Shown: positions 9,483-19,255, numbered from the stretch's first letter. The stretch is 64,000 nucleotides of DNA from Alteromonas sp. V450 (GCF_001885075.1 NZ_MODU01000004.1:4154001-4218000), one strand, 5' to 3'. Notes: generated by a model not told the origin, from the letters alone. Program-made: numbers and translations.

Positions 9483-12359
9483 TTAATGAACCGCGCTTTC
9501 TTCACGGTTTCTTTCAATACTTGCCCAGTGCTCCACCTTATCAATAAGGTCAACGGCATCGAAAGGCTTACTTAAATAATCGTCCATTCCGGCGTTAACA
9601 CAGCGCTCCTTATCACCTTTCATTGCATTAGCAGTGAGCGCAATAATGGGAACATTAACGTATCGTTCTCCTGCTTCACCCGACCGAATACGTTTGGTGG
9701 CTTCGAATCCATCCATATCTGGCATCTGGCAATCCATAAGTATGACATCGAACGTTACCTTCATTTTGCTGAGAGCCTGTAACGCTTCAACCCCTGATTT
9801 AGCACTCAGTGTAGTGTGTGCGGACAAGTGTTGTTTTACGATGATTTGGTTTATATCGTTGTCCTCGACTATGAGGACCTTATGTTTTTTCTTCTCTCCA
9901 CTGTCATTTTTTAATGCTTTAGTGACAGTCGTTAGCTGTGATTCATCAGCTTCGCTTAACATAACCCTAAACGTGAATGTGCTGCCTTTATCTTTATCAC
10001 TTTTAAGTTCAATATTGCCGCCCATCAATTCACACAGCTGTTTACTAATCGATAGGCCAAGGCCAGTGCCGCCGAATTTACGTGTTGTAGAGAGGTCTTC
10101 TTGAGTAAACACATCAAAAATAGTGTCTTGCTTTTCTTGCGCGATACCAATGCCAGTATCTTTTACGCTGCATGACAGAATGAGCTTTCCATTGGGCAAT
10201 TTTTCAATTTTTGTTGTAACGTCTATGCTGCCAGCGTCAGTGAATTTGACAGCGTTACCAAGCAAATTAGACAAAATTTGTCGGAACCTGACATCGTCTC
10301 CTTGCACAACGTGATAATCTTGCAGATCGAAGTGAAAATGCAGAGCTAACCCTTTCTCTTGGCACAACACGGCGTATTGACTTTGCAAGTTTTCTAACGA
10401 CTCAAGAATATCAAAAGCGCTTTCTTCAATTTGCAGTTGGCCCGCCTCAATTTTAGAGAAGTCTAATATGTCATTGACGATATGGAGAAGCCCCTGGATA
10501 CTGAACTTTGCAAGAGATAAGTAATGCTTTTGACCGTCGTCTAGCTTTGAATCTGCCAGTAACTGCAGTACACCAGATATTCCATGGATAGGTGTTCTTA
10601 TTTCATGACTCATACTGGCGAGAAAGCTAGACTTCAAGCGGGCAGATTCCTCAGCTTTGTGTTTAGCTTCTTGCAAAAATAGCTCTGTTTGCCGCTGTTG
10701 AGTAACGTCTTGCTGGAATCCGATATAGTGTGTCACTTCACCATTAATTTTTACCGGCGTTAAGTTTAGGCGGTTGTAAAACGTGCCGCCATCTTTGGAA
10801 TAATTTAGTAACGTCGTTTCGATAGGTTCCCGATTATTTATGGCGTGCCGTATCGCCTCTACTGAAGCTCTGTCGGTATCATCACCTTGCATAGTGCGGC
10901 AATTATGGCCAATGATTTCCTCTCGGGTATACCCTGTCAGTGCTTCAAACGCATTGTTCACATAAATAATAGGCTGCCCGGGCTTCGTAATGTCTGAAAT
11001 TATTATTGATACTGTTGCTTCATCTATAGCGTGAGAGAGAATTTTAATATGACTCTCAAGTGAGCGTTGCTTTGTTTCATCGCTTCCCACGTAAACATTT
11101 CCGCGCACGTTGCCATTTGCATCCGATAGTTGGGTCTTCGACCAGCGAACAAATTTATCTTGTCCCGTGGACACCGAAAAATGGGTGAGCTCACAGTGTT
11201 CTTTTGAAGCCAGTTGTCGAGTGATGTGCTTGAGGATGCTCTCTCTTTCCGTATATTGGTCGTTGCTAAAGTCATCAAAGCGTTTATTCGAAAGTATCGT
11301 TCGATTATTTTTGTCGACGACGACTAACATATCGCCCATCGACTCCAATACATTTGAAAATTGTTCATTTGATAGAGAGACCTCGGTGAGGTCCCAAAGA
11401 AGCTTATCAAAAGCCTTGCGTATATCGAGTAGCTCTTTAGCTTCGAAAGCCCTGAGTTTTCTCGGTTTCTCGGGGCGACTATTCAGCTTGTTTTCAATAT
11501 CGTCAAATAATGTAGAAAGGGTGTTTTCTGCTAGCGTTCCTGTCATTTTTATCATGTGAAGTGTGATAAAAACAAAGCCGGCTATCATGCATAGAAGTAC
11601 AACGCCCGTCCATGCAATCTCGCGATATGTTGTAACGGTAGGTTTTACGCTATACAAAACTAGGTTTTGCCACGCGGACTGCTTCAATGAATAACCACTA
11701 TCGTCAAATGCATTTATGGATGATTGCGGTGCAATTAGTTCCGGCTGACTGCTAAAAAGGACATTCCCACTTTCGTCTGTTACCACTTGTTTCGTTAGGC
11801 GAGGAAAGGGGGCAAGCAGAGACTGCAAACTATCTACATACATTACCAACGCTCCTTCAGCTACGCCTTGCAGTAACACTGGTACGCTGATTAATACACC
11901 ATACTGAGAAACAGAGGAAAATGCGTTAGAAGAGCCCAAGGTTTGTTGCCGCCATGTTGTGTCGAGCGAGGCGGGAAGATTGGCATTCCAGTTTTTGTTG
12001 ATAATTTGCTGACCAGCAAAGTCGAAAAGCGCAAACTCGACGCTATTAGCTTGCGTTAAGTTCAGCGAACGGAAGAACATTGGTAAGTAATTGTCTCGCT
12101 GGCTAATGTCAACAAAGGAGTTAATGATTATATCGTTCGCTGCGAGGTCGGCGAGTTGGCGGGTAGTATCGTCAACTATAAATTTTAAATCCTGCTCTAA
12201 GCCCTCTATCGATTCTTGCTGTAAATCATCGGTTTGTTTAATAATAAAATGAAGTGACAGGGCGAGCAGAACGGTCGAAAACACTACGACTAAAACAGCC
12301 AGCCTAGGTAGCATATTTGATATGAGAAGCCTTCGTAACCTTTTAGGTTGCTTTTCCAT
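9483..12359 (-). CDS. Membrane hybrid histidine kinase with periplasmic sensor, PAS, LOV and receiver domains
   Basis: A 958-residue sensor kinase. Helices at about 20-40 and 248-270 bracket a periplasmic Cache-like domain. A short linker and a PAS domain (about 334-430) precede a second PAS domain (about 440-555) with LOV features: GHNCRTMQG at 484-492, LLNYSKDG, FYNRL and YIGFQQDVT. The cysteine (487) is the one that forms the flavin adduct in blue-light LOV receptors, and the flavin-contacting Asn and Gln positions are present. Next come the phosphorylation site (SHEIRTP, His585), ATPase boxes (N-box near 696-705, DTGIGIA 734-740, GGTGLGLS 763-770) and a receiver (Asp876, Lys931). There is no HPt or DNA-binding output, so phosphate must pass to an unlinked partner. 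TAAGCATG links it to the preceding gene, suggesting translational coupling. The LOV assignment is by motif; actual light sensing is inferred. Confidence 0.93.
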   Translation of the reverse strand: MEKQPKRLRRLLISNMLPRLAVLVVVFSTVLLALSLHFIIKQTDDLQQESIEGLEQDLKFIVDDTTRQLADLAANDIIINSFVDISQRDNYLPMFFRSLNLTQANSVEFALFDFAGQQIINKNWNANLPASLDTTWRQQTLGSSNAFSSVSQYGVLISVPVLLQGVAEGALVMYVDSLQSLLAPFPRLTKQVVTDESGNVLFSSQPELIAPQSSINAFDDSGYSLKQSAWQNLVLYSVKPTVTTYREIAWTGVVLLCMIAGFVFITLHMIKMTGTLAENTLSTLFDDIENKLNSRPEKPRKLRAFEAKELLDIRKAFDKLLWDLTEVSLSNEQFSNVLESMGDMLVVVDKNNRTILSNKRFDDFSNDQYTERESILKHITRQLASKEHCELTHFSVSTGQDKFVRWSKTQLSDANGNVRGNVYVGSDETKQRSLESHIKILSHAIDEATVSIIISDITKPGQPIIYVNNAFEALTGYTREEIIGHNCRTMQGDDTDRASVEAIRHAINNREPIETTLLNYSKDGGTFYNRLNLTPVKINGEVTHYIGFQQDVTQQRQTELFLQEAKHKAEESARLKSSFLASMSHEIRTPIHGISGVLQLLADSKLDDGQKHYLSLAKFSIQGLLHIVNDILDFSKIEAGQLQIEESAFDILESLENLQSQYAVLCQEKGLALHFHFDLQDYHVVQGDDVRFRQILSNLLGNAVKFTDAGSIDVTTKIEKLPNGKLILSCSVKDTGIGIAQEKQDTIFDVFTQEDLSTTRKFGGTGLGLSISKQLCELMGGNIELKSDKDKGSTFTFRVMLSEADESQLTTVTKALKNDSGEKKKHKVLIVEDNDINQIIVKQHLSAHTTLSAKSGVEALQALSKMKVTFDVILMDCQMPDMDGFEATKRIRSGEAGERYVNVPIIALTANAMKGDKERCVNAGMDDYLSKPFDAVDLIDKVEHWASIERNREESAVH

Positions 12360-12361
12360 GC

Positions 12362-13537
12362 TTACTGGCCCGACGTGACCAATTGGCCTTTTTTGTTAAA
12401 TGTTGTCATAAAATAATCCTTTGACCAGAGCGCATCATGCCTGTCTTTTGTAAACGGTGGAGCGTACGTCTTCACTGCGCCCTCAAATGTTTCAAGTGAC
12501 TCTAGAGCTCTGCGTAGTGCATCGATTTCTATACTACCTGCTTTATCGGCAGCCGTCGCGATTAAATGAACCAAATCATACGCATGTGCTAGACCCGTTA
12601 CCCCTTCAATTGCATTGGGTTCTACCAAGCCGTATTGACTCACATAACGCTCATAAAGATGCTTCGCTCTATCATTCTTTTGATGATTAAAATGAAAGGT
12701 TTGTAAAACCGCGATGTCATATTGATCGATGGGTGTTGTTAGCCGTTCGGTAAGCTGGCCGGATGCAATGCCCCAATGCGAAATGATGGGAAGGTCTAGC
12801 AGCATGTGATTATTCATTTCTTCAAGTACCACAGCCGCTTCAGGAACATTAGTGACTAATATAATGCCATCAACCGCTGCGTCCTTGATGGCGTTAATAT
12901 CCTCTGAAAAATGCTTTTGTTGCCAGTTTATCCAGTGAACGCCTTTAATCTCTATGCCGATTTCTTTTGCTGATTTTTGGAGTGATTCAAGGTTAGAACG
13001 CCCCCAACCAGTGCGCTCTAATACAAGTGCAACGCTACGTAGATTTTTTTCAGCCGCATGCTTAAGCAAAACCTTTGCGGCTTCAGCATCACGCACTGAA
13101 ATACGAAAAACATTGTTAGGAGACATTCCATTGTCAATGATGGGGGTACCCGCAGCCCAAGGGACTAGCATTAAAATGTCCTTCTTGTGTATTGTTTCTA
13201 TTTCCTCTAACAATACTGGTGTGTGGACACCGCCAACAACGGCAAGGAGATTTTCATTCTCGGCTAGCTGATTGAGATGATGTATACCACGAGCAGGGTT
13301 ACCGCGATGGTCTTTAACCACAACCCTTACAGGTCTTCCTAAAATTCCACCCGATGCATTGATTTCTTCCGCTGCAAGTTCTACGCCTCTGGTTATCGCT
13401 ACACCTCCTTCAACAGCTACTGCTGATAAGTCTGCATCAACACCTATAACTAGCGGCGTTGATTCTGCGCTCACTTGAAACGGTGCAAGGCATAACAATG
13501 CTGTAAATAACGAAAATAGAAGACCAAGTGAACGCAT
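12362..13537 (-). CDS. Periplasmic binding protein, branched-chain amino-acid (LivJ/type I) fold
   Basis: Predicted periplasmic protein of the Peripla_BP_6 family, which binds amino acids, amides or similar small molecules. The 391-residue product has a signal peptide ending at VSA-E. The family pattern follows: PLVIGVDADLSAVAVEGG, RGVELAAEEINASGGILGRPV, KDHRGNPARG, and a VVGGVHTPVLL segment. The ATG at 13537 is preferred to the TTG at 13546 and has AGGT upstream. It is first in the operon, two bases ahead of the hybrid kinase start. No liv-type permease or ATPase is nearby. This matches arrangements such as TorT-TorS or LuxP-LuxQ, where a binding protein presents ligand to a kinase. The ligand is unknown. 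Confidence 0.87.
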   Translation of the reverse strand: MRSLGLLFSLFTALLCLAPFQVSAESTPLVIGVDADLSAVAVEGGVAITRGVELAAEEINASGGILGRPVRVVVKDHRGNPARGIHHLNQLAENENLLAVVGGVHTPVLLEEIETIHKKDILMLVPWAAGTPIIDNGMSPNNVFRISVRDAEAAKVLLKHAAEKNLRSVALVLERTGWGRSNLESLQKSAKEIGIEIKGVHWINWQQKHFSEDINAIKDAAVDGIILVTNVPEAAVVLEEMNNHMLLDLPIISHWGIASGQLTERLTTPIDQYDIAVLQTFHFNHQKNDRAKHLYERYVSQYGLVEPNAIEGVTGLAHAYDLVHLIATAADKAGSIEIDALRRALESLETFEGAVKTYAPPFTKDRHDALWSKDYFMTTFNKKGQLVTSGQ

Positions 13538-13889
13538 AGCAAGCAAACCTCAAGTGAATACCCTTAAAGTTTATAATAATGCGTTGCAGGTTTTTGAATT
13601 TGGATCTTGTTCTTTAGTCTAATTTTTGCGAAGTAAGCACGTTGCCATCCGTAGACATGGCAGGCAAAAATGTTTCGACCCAGGTCGTGTGATTTTGTTT
13701 GTAAAAATTAAGTTGCAGATTGGCACGATTCTACCATTGCTACGTAATACTTATATTTTGAAGCGTTACAAAAAAACGCTCACTTAGCGCGGTATCTCAC
13801 TAGCGACGAACGTGCTTAAGATCTGAAAAGCGATACAACTGTGAATAGACTCTGCTGTTCTTACTGGTGTTTACGATGTTGGAGAACTG
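13538..13889. other. Divergent intergenic region ahead of the sensory operon
   Basis: 352 bases between the operon start and the exonuclease gene. No credible small gene or RNA was seen. It must carry the operon promoter and the plus-strand promoter. The only clear signal is GGAGA at 13881-13885, the ribosome-binding site of the next gene. Confidence 0.5.
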
Positions 13890-14393
13890 GTGCATAAAAT
13901 AAAAATGCCATCAATTATTGATGTTGAAGCTAGCGGCTTTGGCGCCGCGAGTTATCCTATTGAAATAGGTGTTGTGCGCTATGATGGTGCAAAATGGTGC
14001 AAACTACTTAGGCCTCTGGATGATTGGACCCACTGGGATGTAAAAGCAGAACATTTGCACGGCATAACGCGAGAGATGTTGCAGTCAAGAGGTGAAGCAC
14101 CTGCGGTGGTCTGTAAAGAGCTGAATAACTTTTTGGGTAATACAGTGGTATATAGTGATGGATGGGTAGTCGATCATCCATGGCTTATAAAGCTATTTGC
14201 ATCAGTACAAATGGATATGTCATTCAGTTGTCGCGCACTCGAGTACATCTTGACCGAAGAGCAAATGGCGAAATGGCATGATGAAAAACAGAAAATTTCA
14301 GAGTGCTATAATACCAAACGACACCGCGCTAGTTCGGATGCCTTTATCATTCAGAAAACATTTTGCGCAACCCAGCAATACACAGAAAAGTGA
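13890..14393 (+). CDS. DEDDh-type 3'-5' exonuclease-like protein
   Basis: A 167-residue protein of the RNase T/DnaQ exonuclease fold. The four acidic metal ligands and general base appear present: Asp11 and Glu13 (IIDVEASG), Asp90 or Asp95 (YSDGWVVDHPW), and His145-x4-Asp150 (HRASSD). This is the Exo I, II and III pattern of the DEDDh class. Such enzymes trim RNA or DNA 3' ends, but the substrate here cannot be told. The GTG at 13890, with GGAGA four bases upstream, is preferred over an ATG five codons later, which lacks a well-placed binding site. It stands alone and converges with the next gene, whose stop is three bases away. Confidence 0.75.
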   Translation: MHKIKMPSIIDVEASGFGAASYPIEIGVVRYDGAKWCKLLRPLDDWTHWDVKAEHLHGITREMLQSRGEAPAVVCKELNNFLGNTVVYSDGWVVDHPWLIKLFASVQMDMSFSCRALEYILTEEQMAKWHDEKQKISECYNTKRHRASSDAFIIQKTFCATQQYTEK

Positions 14394-14396
14394 GAA

Positions 14397-14885
14397 CTAA
14401 AACACGTATTGTACGCCCAATGAAAGTGCAGTGTTTTCTTGCTCTCCCACCTCACGGCGTTCTAATTCAACCGCCATATTAAGACCACTATTGCCTCCGA
14501 GCAGCCAACCTAAGCGAGTAAAGGTGCCCACGTCATCAGGGATATATAACCACTCTGCGTAGTGAAGAATAGCGGTGTTGTTCGTTTTGTATACGGCATA
14601 AACGCGATTAGGGATACGCGTGTCGAATTGCCTACTTGCACTCATGACGCTTTGTGAGCCAGCGGGATAAGAATAGCTGTTGTCATAAATGTAGGCTTCG
14701 GTAGATGTTCTTTGCCGAAAGTCACTCATTATTCGCCAGTTTGCAATTTTTTCGCTTTTATAGGTTATTGGCCCATAGTTTGTGCCTAACACCCTTTCAA
14801 ACTCTGCTGTTTGTGCTTGCAACGAACTTGCGAATAACGCCAATCCAATTACAAGGGTATAAATAATGCGATAGGCTATCTGCAT
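14397..14885 (-). CDS. Small exported protein, outer-membrane-barrel-like
   Basis: A 162-residue protein with a clear signal peptide (hydrophobic 9-22, cleavage near LQA-QT). The rest alternates polar and aromatic residues and ends in ALSLGVQYVF, a terminal phenylalanine strand like the assembly signal of outer-membrane barrels. The family was not recognised. Size would suit a small barrel of about eight strands. It is not obviously in an operon: the exonuclease gene converges on it and the CYTH-like gene is divergent. Confidence 0.65.
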   Translation of the reverse strand: MQIAYRIIYTLVIGLALFASSLQAQTAEFERVLGTNYGPITYKSEKIANWRIMSDFRQRTSTEAYIYDNSYSYPAGSQSVMSASRQFDTRIPNRVYAVYKTNNTAILHYAEWLYIPDDVGTFTRLGWLLGGNSGLNMAVELERREVGEQENTALSLGVQYVF

Positions 14886-15047
14886 GGAGAGTATCTCAAG
14901 TGAATGTTATCCCTACGTGAACCAACTGTATGAACAGTCGACTACTTTTTAAGCATAGCTGTAAAAAATAGATCATCAAAAGAAACTTGATGAAATTTTA
15001 ATTCATGAGCTAGCTTTAACGAAAGTGCTTTTTTCTGTTGGAAACGG

Positions 15048-15569
15048 ATGATGAAAGTTGAAGGGGAATTGGCTCGTAAATTTTTGGTGTCCTATGTACC
15101 AGAAGGGTTATTGGAAATTAGAAGCCCTGTGCTGGTTCGCCATGGTTACCTTACAAGCGACGCTGAGAGATATATCTGCGTATGCGACGAAGGTGGCAGT
15201 TATAGCATGACAATAAACCAAGGCATCGGTGGAAGGCGAAAGCACACGACCATTGCCCTTAGCGATTCACAATTTAGCGACTTGTGGCCACTCACGTCAC
15301 ATATGCAGGTTGAGAAAGAGCGATATCGAATTGCGTTTTTTGGCGACCAACTGCTCATTGATGTTTTCAAAAAAAGCCTAGCGCCATTAACGATGTTGGA
15401 GGTGCAATTTGATAATGAGATCAGCTGTCGACAGTTTTTACCCCCTGACTTTGCTGATATTGAGGTTTCTCATTATCGGGAATACACCAGTATGTCACTC
15501 GCGAAGTTTGGGTTACCAGACATGATGAACACGCATACGCGCGAAAATACGCCGGTATTTTCGGTGTGA
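15048..15569 (+). CDS. CYTH-domain-like protein with altered metal motif
   Basis: A 173-residue protein that aligns by eye with the CYTH/triphosphate tunnel metalloenzyme pattern: ARKFLV near the N-terminus, RHGYLTS, SMTINQGIGGRRKH (in the position of the basic strand), EKERYRI, LIDVFK and MLEVQFDN. CYTH enzymes hydrolyse triphosphates or make cAMP in a beta-tunnel using an N-terminal ExExK motif. Here that motif appears as EGELARK, so it is displaced or degenerate, and catalysis is uncertain. Either ATG at 15048 or the next codon could start it. It is monocistronic and converges on metK. Confidence 0.68.
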   Translation: MMKVEGELARKFLVSYVPEGLLEIRSPVLVRHGYLTSDAERYICVCDEGGSYSMTINQGIGGRRKHTTIALSDSQFSDLWPLTSHMQVEKERYRIAFFGDQLLIDVFKKSLAPLTMLEVQFDNEISCRQFLPPDFADIEVSHYREYTSMSLAKFGLPDMMNTHTRENTPVFSV

Positions 15570-15614
15570 TACTGGGTAACACAATGCTCGCAGATTGAAG
15601 TTAACTGCTCTCCT

Positions 15615-15649
15615 AGAAAAAAGCCGCCAGATAAACTCTCTAGCGGCTT
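15615..15649 (-). terminator. Intrinsic terminator for metK
   Basis: AAGCCGCCAGA (15621-15631) pairs with TCTAGCGGCTT (15639-15649) with one mismatch. On the minus strand the stem is followed by a run of T (the A-run at 15617-15622). It sits 20 bases beyond the metK stop. On the plus strand the trailing T-run is poorer, so any effect on the converging CYTH-like gene would be weak. Confidence 0.75.
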
Positions 15650-15669
15650 TGTTTAGGTGTGAGGAATTG

Positions 15670-16815
15670 CTAAATTGATGCTTTTAATGCAGCAGCTTTA
15701 TCTGTCGCTTCCCATGGAAATTCGTCACGACCAAAGTGACCGTATGCAGCCGTTGGTCGATAGATAGGACGCTCAAGGTCAAGCATTTGAATAAGTCCGT
15801 AAGGACGTAAATCGAAGTGTTCGCGCACAAGAGCAACCAGTGTTTTTTCGTCCACTACGCCAGTACCAAAGGTATCGATGCTGATAGACGTCGGCTCTGC
15901 CACACCGATGGCGTAAGACACTTGGATTTCGCAGCGCTTAGCAAGACCTGCTGCAACAATGTTTTTTGCAACGTAGCGACCCGCGTATGCTGCGCTGCGG
16001 TCTACTTTCGATGGATCTTTTCCAGAGAATGCGCCACCGCCGTGTCTGGCCATACCACCGTACGTGTCCACAATTATTTTACGACCTGTTAAGCCGCAGT
16101 CGCCCATTGGGCCACCGATAACAAATCGACCTGTTGGGTTAATGTGAAAGCGCGTATTTCCATCAATCCATTCGCTAGGCAGTACTGGCTTAATGATTTC
16201 TTCCATGACCGCTTCGCGAACTGTTTCAGTGCTCACTGAATCACAGTGCTGGGTTGAAAGTACAACCGCGTCGATGCCCACAGGCTTGTCGTTTTCATAT
16301 TTGAAAGTAATTTGGCTTTTAGCATCTGGGCGTAACCAATCTAGTTTGCCAGACTTACGCACTTCGGCTTGCTTTTGTACAAGGCGGTGAGAATAAGTGA
16401 TTGGCGCTGGCATTAGTACGTCAGTTTCGTCGCTTGCATATCCGAACATCAGGCCTTGGTCACCTGCACCTTGTTCTTCTAGGCTTGCGCGGTCAACACC
16501 CTGGTTGATATCAGGAGACTGTTTACCAATTGCATTTAATACAGCGCATGAGTCAGCGTCAAAGCCCATATCTGAATGCGTATAGCCAATTTCTTTAACT
16601 GTTTTTCGGGTAAGCTCTTCAATATCTACCCATGCAGAGGTGGTCACTTCACCTCCAACTAAAACCATACCGGTTTTTACATACGTTTCGCAGGCCACCC
16701 GAGCGCGAGGGTCTTGTTCTAAAATAGCGTCAAGAACCGCATCTGAGATCTGATCAGCAATTTTGTCCGGATGTCCTTCAGACACTGACTCGGATGTGAA
16801 TAAATGCGTGGCCAT
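15670..16815 (-). CDS. metK: S-adenosylmethionine synthetase
   Basis: Makes S-adenosylmethionine from methionine and ATP in the cytoplasm, supplying methylation and polyamine synthesis. The 381-residue protein matches the family along its length: [18 protein letters not shown] at the ATP site, [12 protein letters not shown] in the methionine loop region, and [19 protein letters not shown] at the phosphate-binding site. Length is normal (about 384 in E. coli). It is transcribed alone, divergently from tkt, behind a tandem MetJ operator, and ends in an intrinsic terminator. Confidence 0.98.
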   Translation of the reverse strand: MATHLFTSESVSEGHPDKIADQISDAVLDAILEQDPRARVACETYVKTGMVLVGGEVTTSAWVDIEELTRKTVKEIGYTHSDMGFDADSCAVLNAIGKQSPDINQGVDRASLEEQGAGDQGLMFGYASDETDVLMPAPITYSHRLVQKQAEVRKSGKLDWLRPDAKSQITFKYENDKPVGIDAVVLSTQHCDSVSTETVREAVMEEIIKPVLPSEWIDGNTRFHINPTGRFVIGGPMGDCGLTGRKIIVDTYGGMARHGGGAFSGKDPSKVDRSAAYAGRYVAKNIVAAGLAKRCEIQVSYAIGVAEPTSISIDTFGTGVVDEKTLVALVREHFDLRPYGLIQMLDLERPIYRPTAAYGHFGRDEFPWEATDKAAALKASI

Positions 16816-17245
16816 ATATGCTCCGTAAGCGTTAAATTACCAAAATAGTCGTATATTGTACTAAAACAAGTTATAAATACCAGTCTTTACTTCTAGACGT
16901 CTAAAAGTCTTATCGTTACGAATTGTTGACACAATCTGATCACTTATACCTTGTTATAGGTTGTCGTTAGTGTTGTAACTCACATCGTTATTAAGAAACG
17001 AAGTGCTAGATGTAATTGTTTTTACTGCAAATGGAATACGTAGTTATTAAGGTATAGACCATTTTTTACTATGACTTTCACTATTGGCAATGAAAACCCA
17101 TTGAACTGTAAGGTGGCATAGGTAAGAATAACGCCACATTCATTCGTATGAAGAAGTAGAGCGAACGCCTTACCTCTAGGTTCGTCTAGCTTGCCTAGCC
17201 CGCTAAGATACGAAACAAAAGATACAAAATAAATCAGGAGACAAC
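16816..17245. other. Divergent regulatory region metK / tkt
   Basis: 430 bases without a credible gene; an 87-codon minus-strand frame here overlaps the tkt start and lacks protein character. The metK-proximal part holds the MetJ operator. The tkt-proximal end has CAGGAGA ahead of ATG 17246. I saw no SAM riboswitch fold. Confidence 0.6.
16879..16910 (-). promoter_or_regulatory. Tandem MetJ operator (four met boxes)
   Basis: Four consecutive 8-bp units: ACCAGTCT, TTACTTCT, AGACGTCT, AAAAGTCT. The third (16895-16902) is a perfect match to the MetJ consensus AGACGTCT. The others match at 5, 5 and 6 of 8 positions. MetJ binds such tandem boxes with SAM as co-repressor. The array lies about 65 bases upstream of the metK ATG, where it would overlap the promoter. 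Confidence 0.85.
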
Positions 17246-19237
17246 ATGCCCTCTCGTCGTGAACTCGCCAATGCAATCCGTGCATTAAGCATGGATGCCG
17301 TTCAACAAGCTAAATCTGGTCACCCAGGTGCCCCAATGGGGATGGCTGATATCGCACAGGTACTATGGGGTGATTTCTTATCACATAACCCTGCAAACCC
17401 ATCTTGGGCTAACCGCGATCGCTTTGTGCTTTCAAATGGTCACGGCTCAATGTTGTTGTACTCTCTTCTTCACCTTTCAGGCTATGAACTGCCAATTGAA
17501 GAGTTAAAGAACTTCCGTCAATTGCATTCAAAAACGCCAGGCCATCCAGAATATGGTTATGCGCCAGGCGTTGAAACCACCACTGGCCCGCTAGGTCAGG
17601 GCATCAGTAACGCAGTGGGTATGGCGCTTGCCGAGAAAGTGTTAGCGGCACAGTTCAACAAAGACGGTCACAATATTGTTGATCACTACACTTACGCGTT
17701 CTTAGGCGACGGCTGCTTAATGGAAGGTATCTCACACGAGACATGTTCACTCGCCGGCACGCTAGGCCTTGGTAAGCTTATCGCGTTTTGGGATGACAAC
17801 GGCATTTCAATTGATGGTGAAGTAGAAGGCTGGTTCACTGACGATACACCAGCACGCTTTAAGAGCTATGGTTGGGAAGTGATTGATGGCGTTGACGGTC
17901 ACGATGCAGAGCAAGTAAAAGCCGCCATTGAAAAGGCGCAAGCGAATACGGCGCAGCCTACGCTTATTTGTTGTAAAACTACCATTGGTTTTGGCTCGCC
18001 TAATAAAGAAGGTACCGAGTCTTGTCACGGCGCGCCGCTAGGTGAAGACGAAATTGTTGCCACTCGCGAAAAGCTTGGCTGGAGCCATGGCGCGTTTGAA
18101 ATACCAGACGACATTTATGCGGGTTGGGACGGCAAAGACAAAGGTTCAAAAGCAGAGAGCGCATGGAATGAAGCCTTCGCTGCCTATGAAGCCGCTTACC
18201 CTGAGCTTGCAGCAGAATTCAAACGTCGTGTTAATGGTGAACTACCTGCAGATTTCAGCGACAAAGCAGATGCTATTATTGCTGAGCTTCAAGCTAACCC
18301 ACAAAATATCGCGTCACGTAAAGCGTCGCAAAATGCACTGAACGCGTTTGGTCCTCTACTTCCTGAGCTACTAGGCGGCTCTGCCGACCTTGCGGGTTCT
18401 AACCTTACCATTTGGGAAGGCAGCAAAGGTGTTGAAGCGAATGACGCATCAGGTAACTACATCTATTACGGTGTACGTGAATTTGGTATGTCTGCCATGA
18501 TGAACGGTATTGCCCTTCACGGTGGCTTTAAAGCATACGGTGCAACCTTCCTAATGTTTATGGAATATGCGCGCAACGCGGTACGTATGGCAGCGCTAAT
18601 GAAGCAGCCTGCAATTTTCGTTTACACCCACGATTCAATCGGTCTAGGTGAAGACGGCCCAACGCATCAGCCGGTAGAGCAGGTGGTTGCGCTACGTGCA
18701 ACGCCTAACCTTGATAACTGGCGTCCTTGTGATCAGGTTGAGTCTGCTGTGTCGTGGAAGTCTGCCATTGAGCGCACTGACGGCCCAACAACGCTAATCT
18801 TCACGCGTCAAGGCTTAGCGCAGCAAGAGCGTACGGCTGACCAAGTGGCTAACATTGCCAAAGGCGGTTACGTACTTAAAGACTGTGAAGGTACGCCAGA
18901 GCTTATTCTTATTGGTACCGGTTCTGAGGTTCAGCTAGCCGTTGAAGCCGCAGCGAAACTAACCGAGCAAGGCAAAGCCGTTCGCGTGGTATCTATGCCA
19001 TCAACTGACGTATTTGACCGTCAGTCTGCTGACTACCGTGAAAGCGTATTGCCTTCTAGCGTTGTTAAACGCGTTGCGGTTGAAGCGCTGTCTAAAGATA
19101 GCTGGTACAAGTACGTTGGCTTTAATGGCGCTATTGTAGGCATGGACACCTTTGGTGAATCTGCACCTGCCGGCGACCTGTTCAAGCACTTCAACATTAC
19201 CACTGACGCTGTAGTAGAGGCTGCACTGTCTCTGTAA
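17246..19237 (+). CDS. tkt: Transketolase
   Basis: Thiamine-diphosphate enzyme that moves two-carbon units between sugar phosphates in the pentose phosphate pathway. The 663-residue protein has [18 protein letters not shown] at the start, the cofactor motif [12 protein letters not shown] near residue 155, [14 protein letters not shown] region (here [15 protein letters not shown]), and the pyrimidine-domain stretch [16 protein letters not shown]. Length equals E. coli TktA (663). CAGGAGA precedes ATG 17246. It begins the tkt-epd-pgk-fba cluster, and epd starts 18 bases after its stop. Its erythrose-4-phosphate product is the substrate of the next gene's enzyme. Confidence 0.98.
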   Translation: MPSRRELANAIRALSMDAVQQAKSGHPGAPMGMADIAQVLWGDFLSHNPANPSWANRDRFVLSNGHGSMLLYSLLHLSGYELPIEELKNFRQLHSKTPGHPEYGYAPGVETTTGPLGQGISNAVGMALAEKVLAAQFNKDGHNIVDHYTYAFLGDGCLMEGISHETCSLAGTLGLGKLIAFWDDNGISIDGEVEGWFTDDTPARFKSYGWEVIDGVDGHDAEQVKAAIEKAQANTAQPTLICCKTTIGFGSPNKEGTESCHGAPLGEDEIVATREKLGWSHGAFEIPDDIYAGWDGKDKGSKAESAWNEAFAAYEAAYPELAAEFKRRVNGELPADFSDKADAIIAELQANPQNIASRKASQNALNAFGPLLPELLGGSADLAGSNLTIWEGSKGVEANDASGNYIYYGVREFGMSAMMNGIALHGGFKAYGATFLMFMEYARNAVRMAALMKQPAIFVYTHDSIGLGEDGPTHQPVEQVVALRATPNLDNWRPCDQVESAVSWKSAIERTDGPTTLIFTRQGLAQQERTADQVANIAKGGYVLKDCEGTPELILIGTGSEVQLAVEAAAKLTEQGKAVRVVSMPSTDVFDRQSADYRESVLPSSVVKRVAVEALSKDSWYKYVGFNGAIVGMDTFGESAPAGDLFKHFNITTDAVVEAALSL

Positions 19238-19255
19238 GAGGTAATAGATAAGCCT

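Noticed and set aside
8695..13537. Reading the two binding proteins as parts of ABC importers
   Set aside because: No permease or ATPase gene lies in or next to the operon. A sensory partnership with the kinase fits the spacing better.
16816..17245. A SAM riboswitch upstream of metK
   Set aside because: No conserved riboswitch core was seen, and a good MetJ operator explains regulation.
17022..17285. 87-codon minus-strand frame between metK and tkt
   Set aside because: It overlaps the tkt start, has no ribosome-binding site and its translation looks random. The region is a divergent promoter region.
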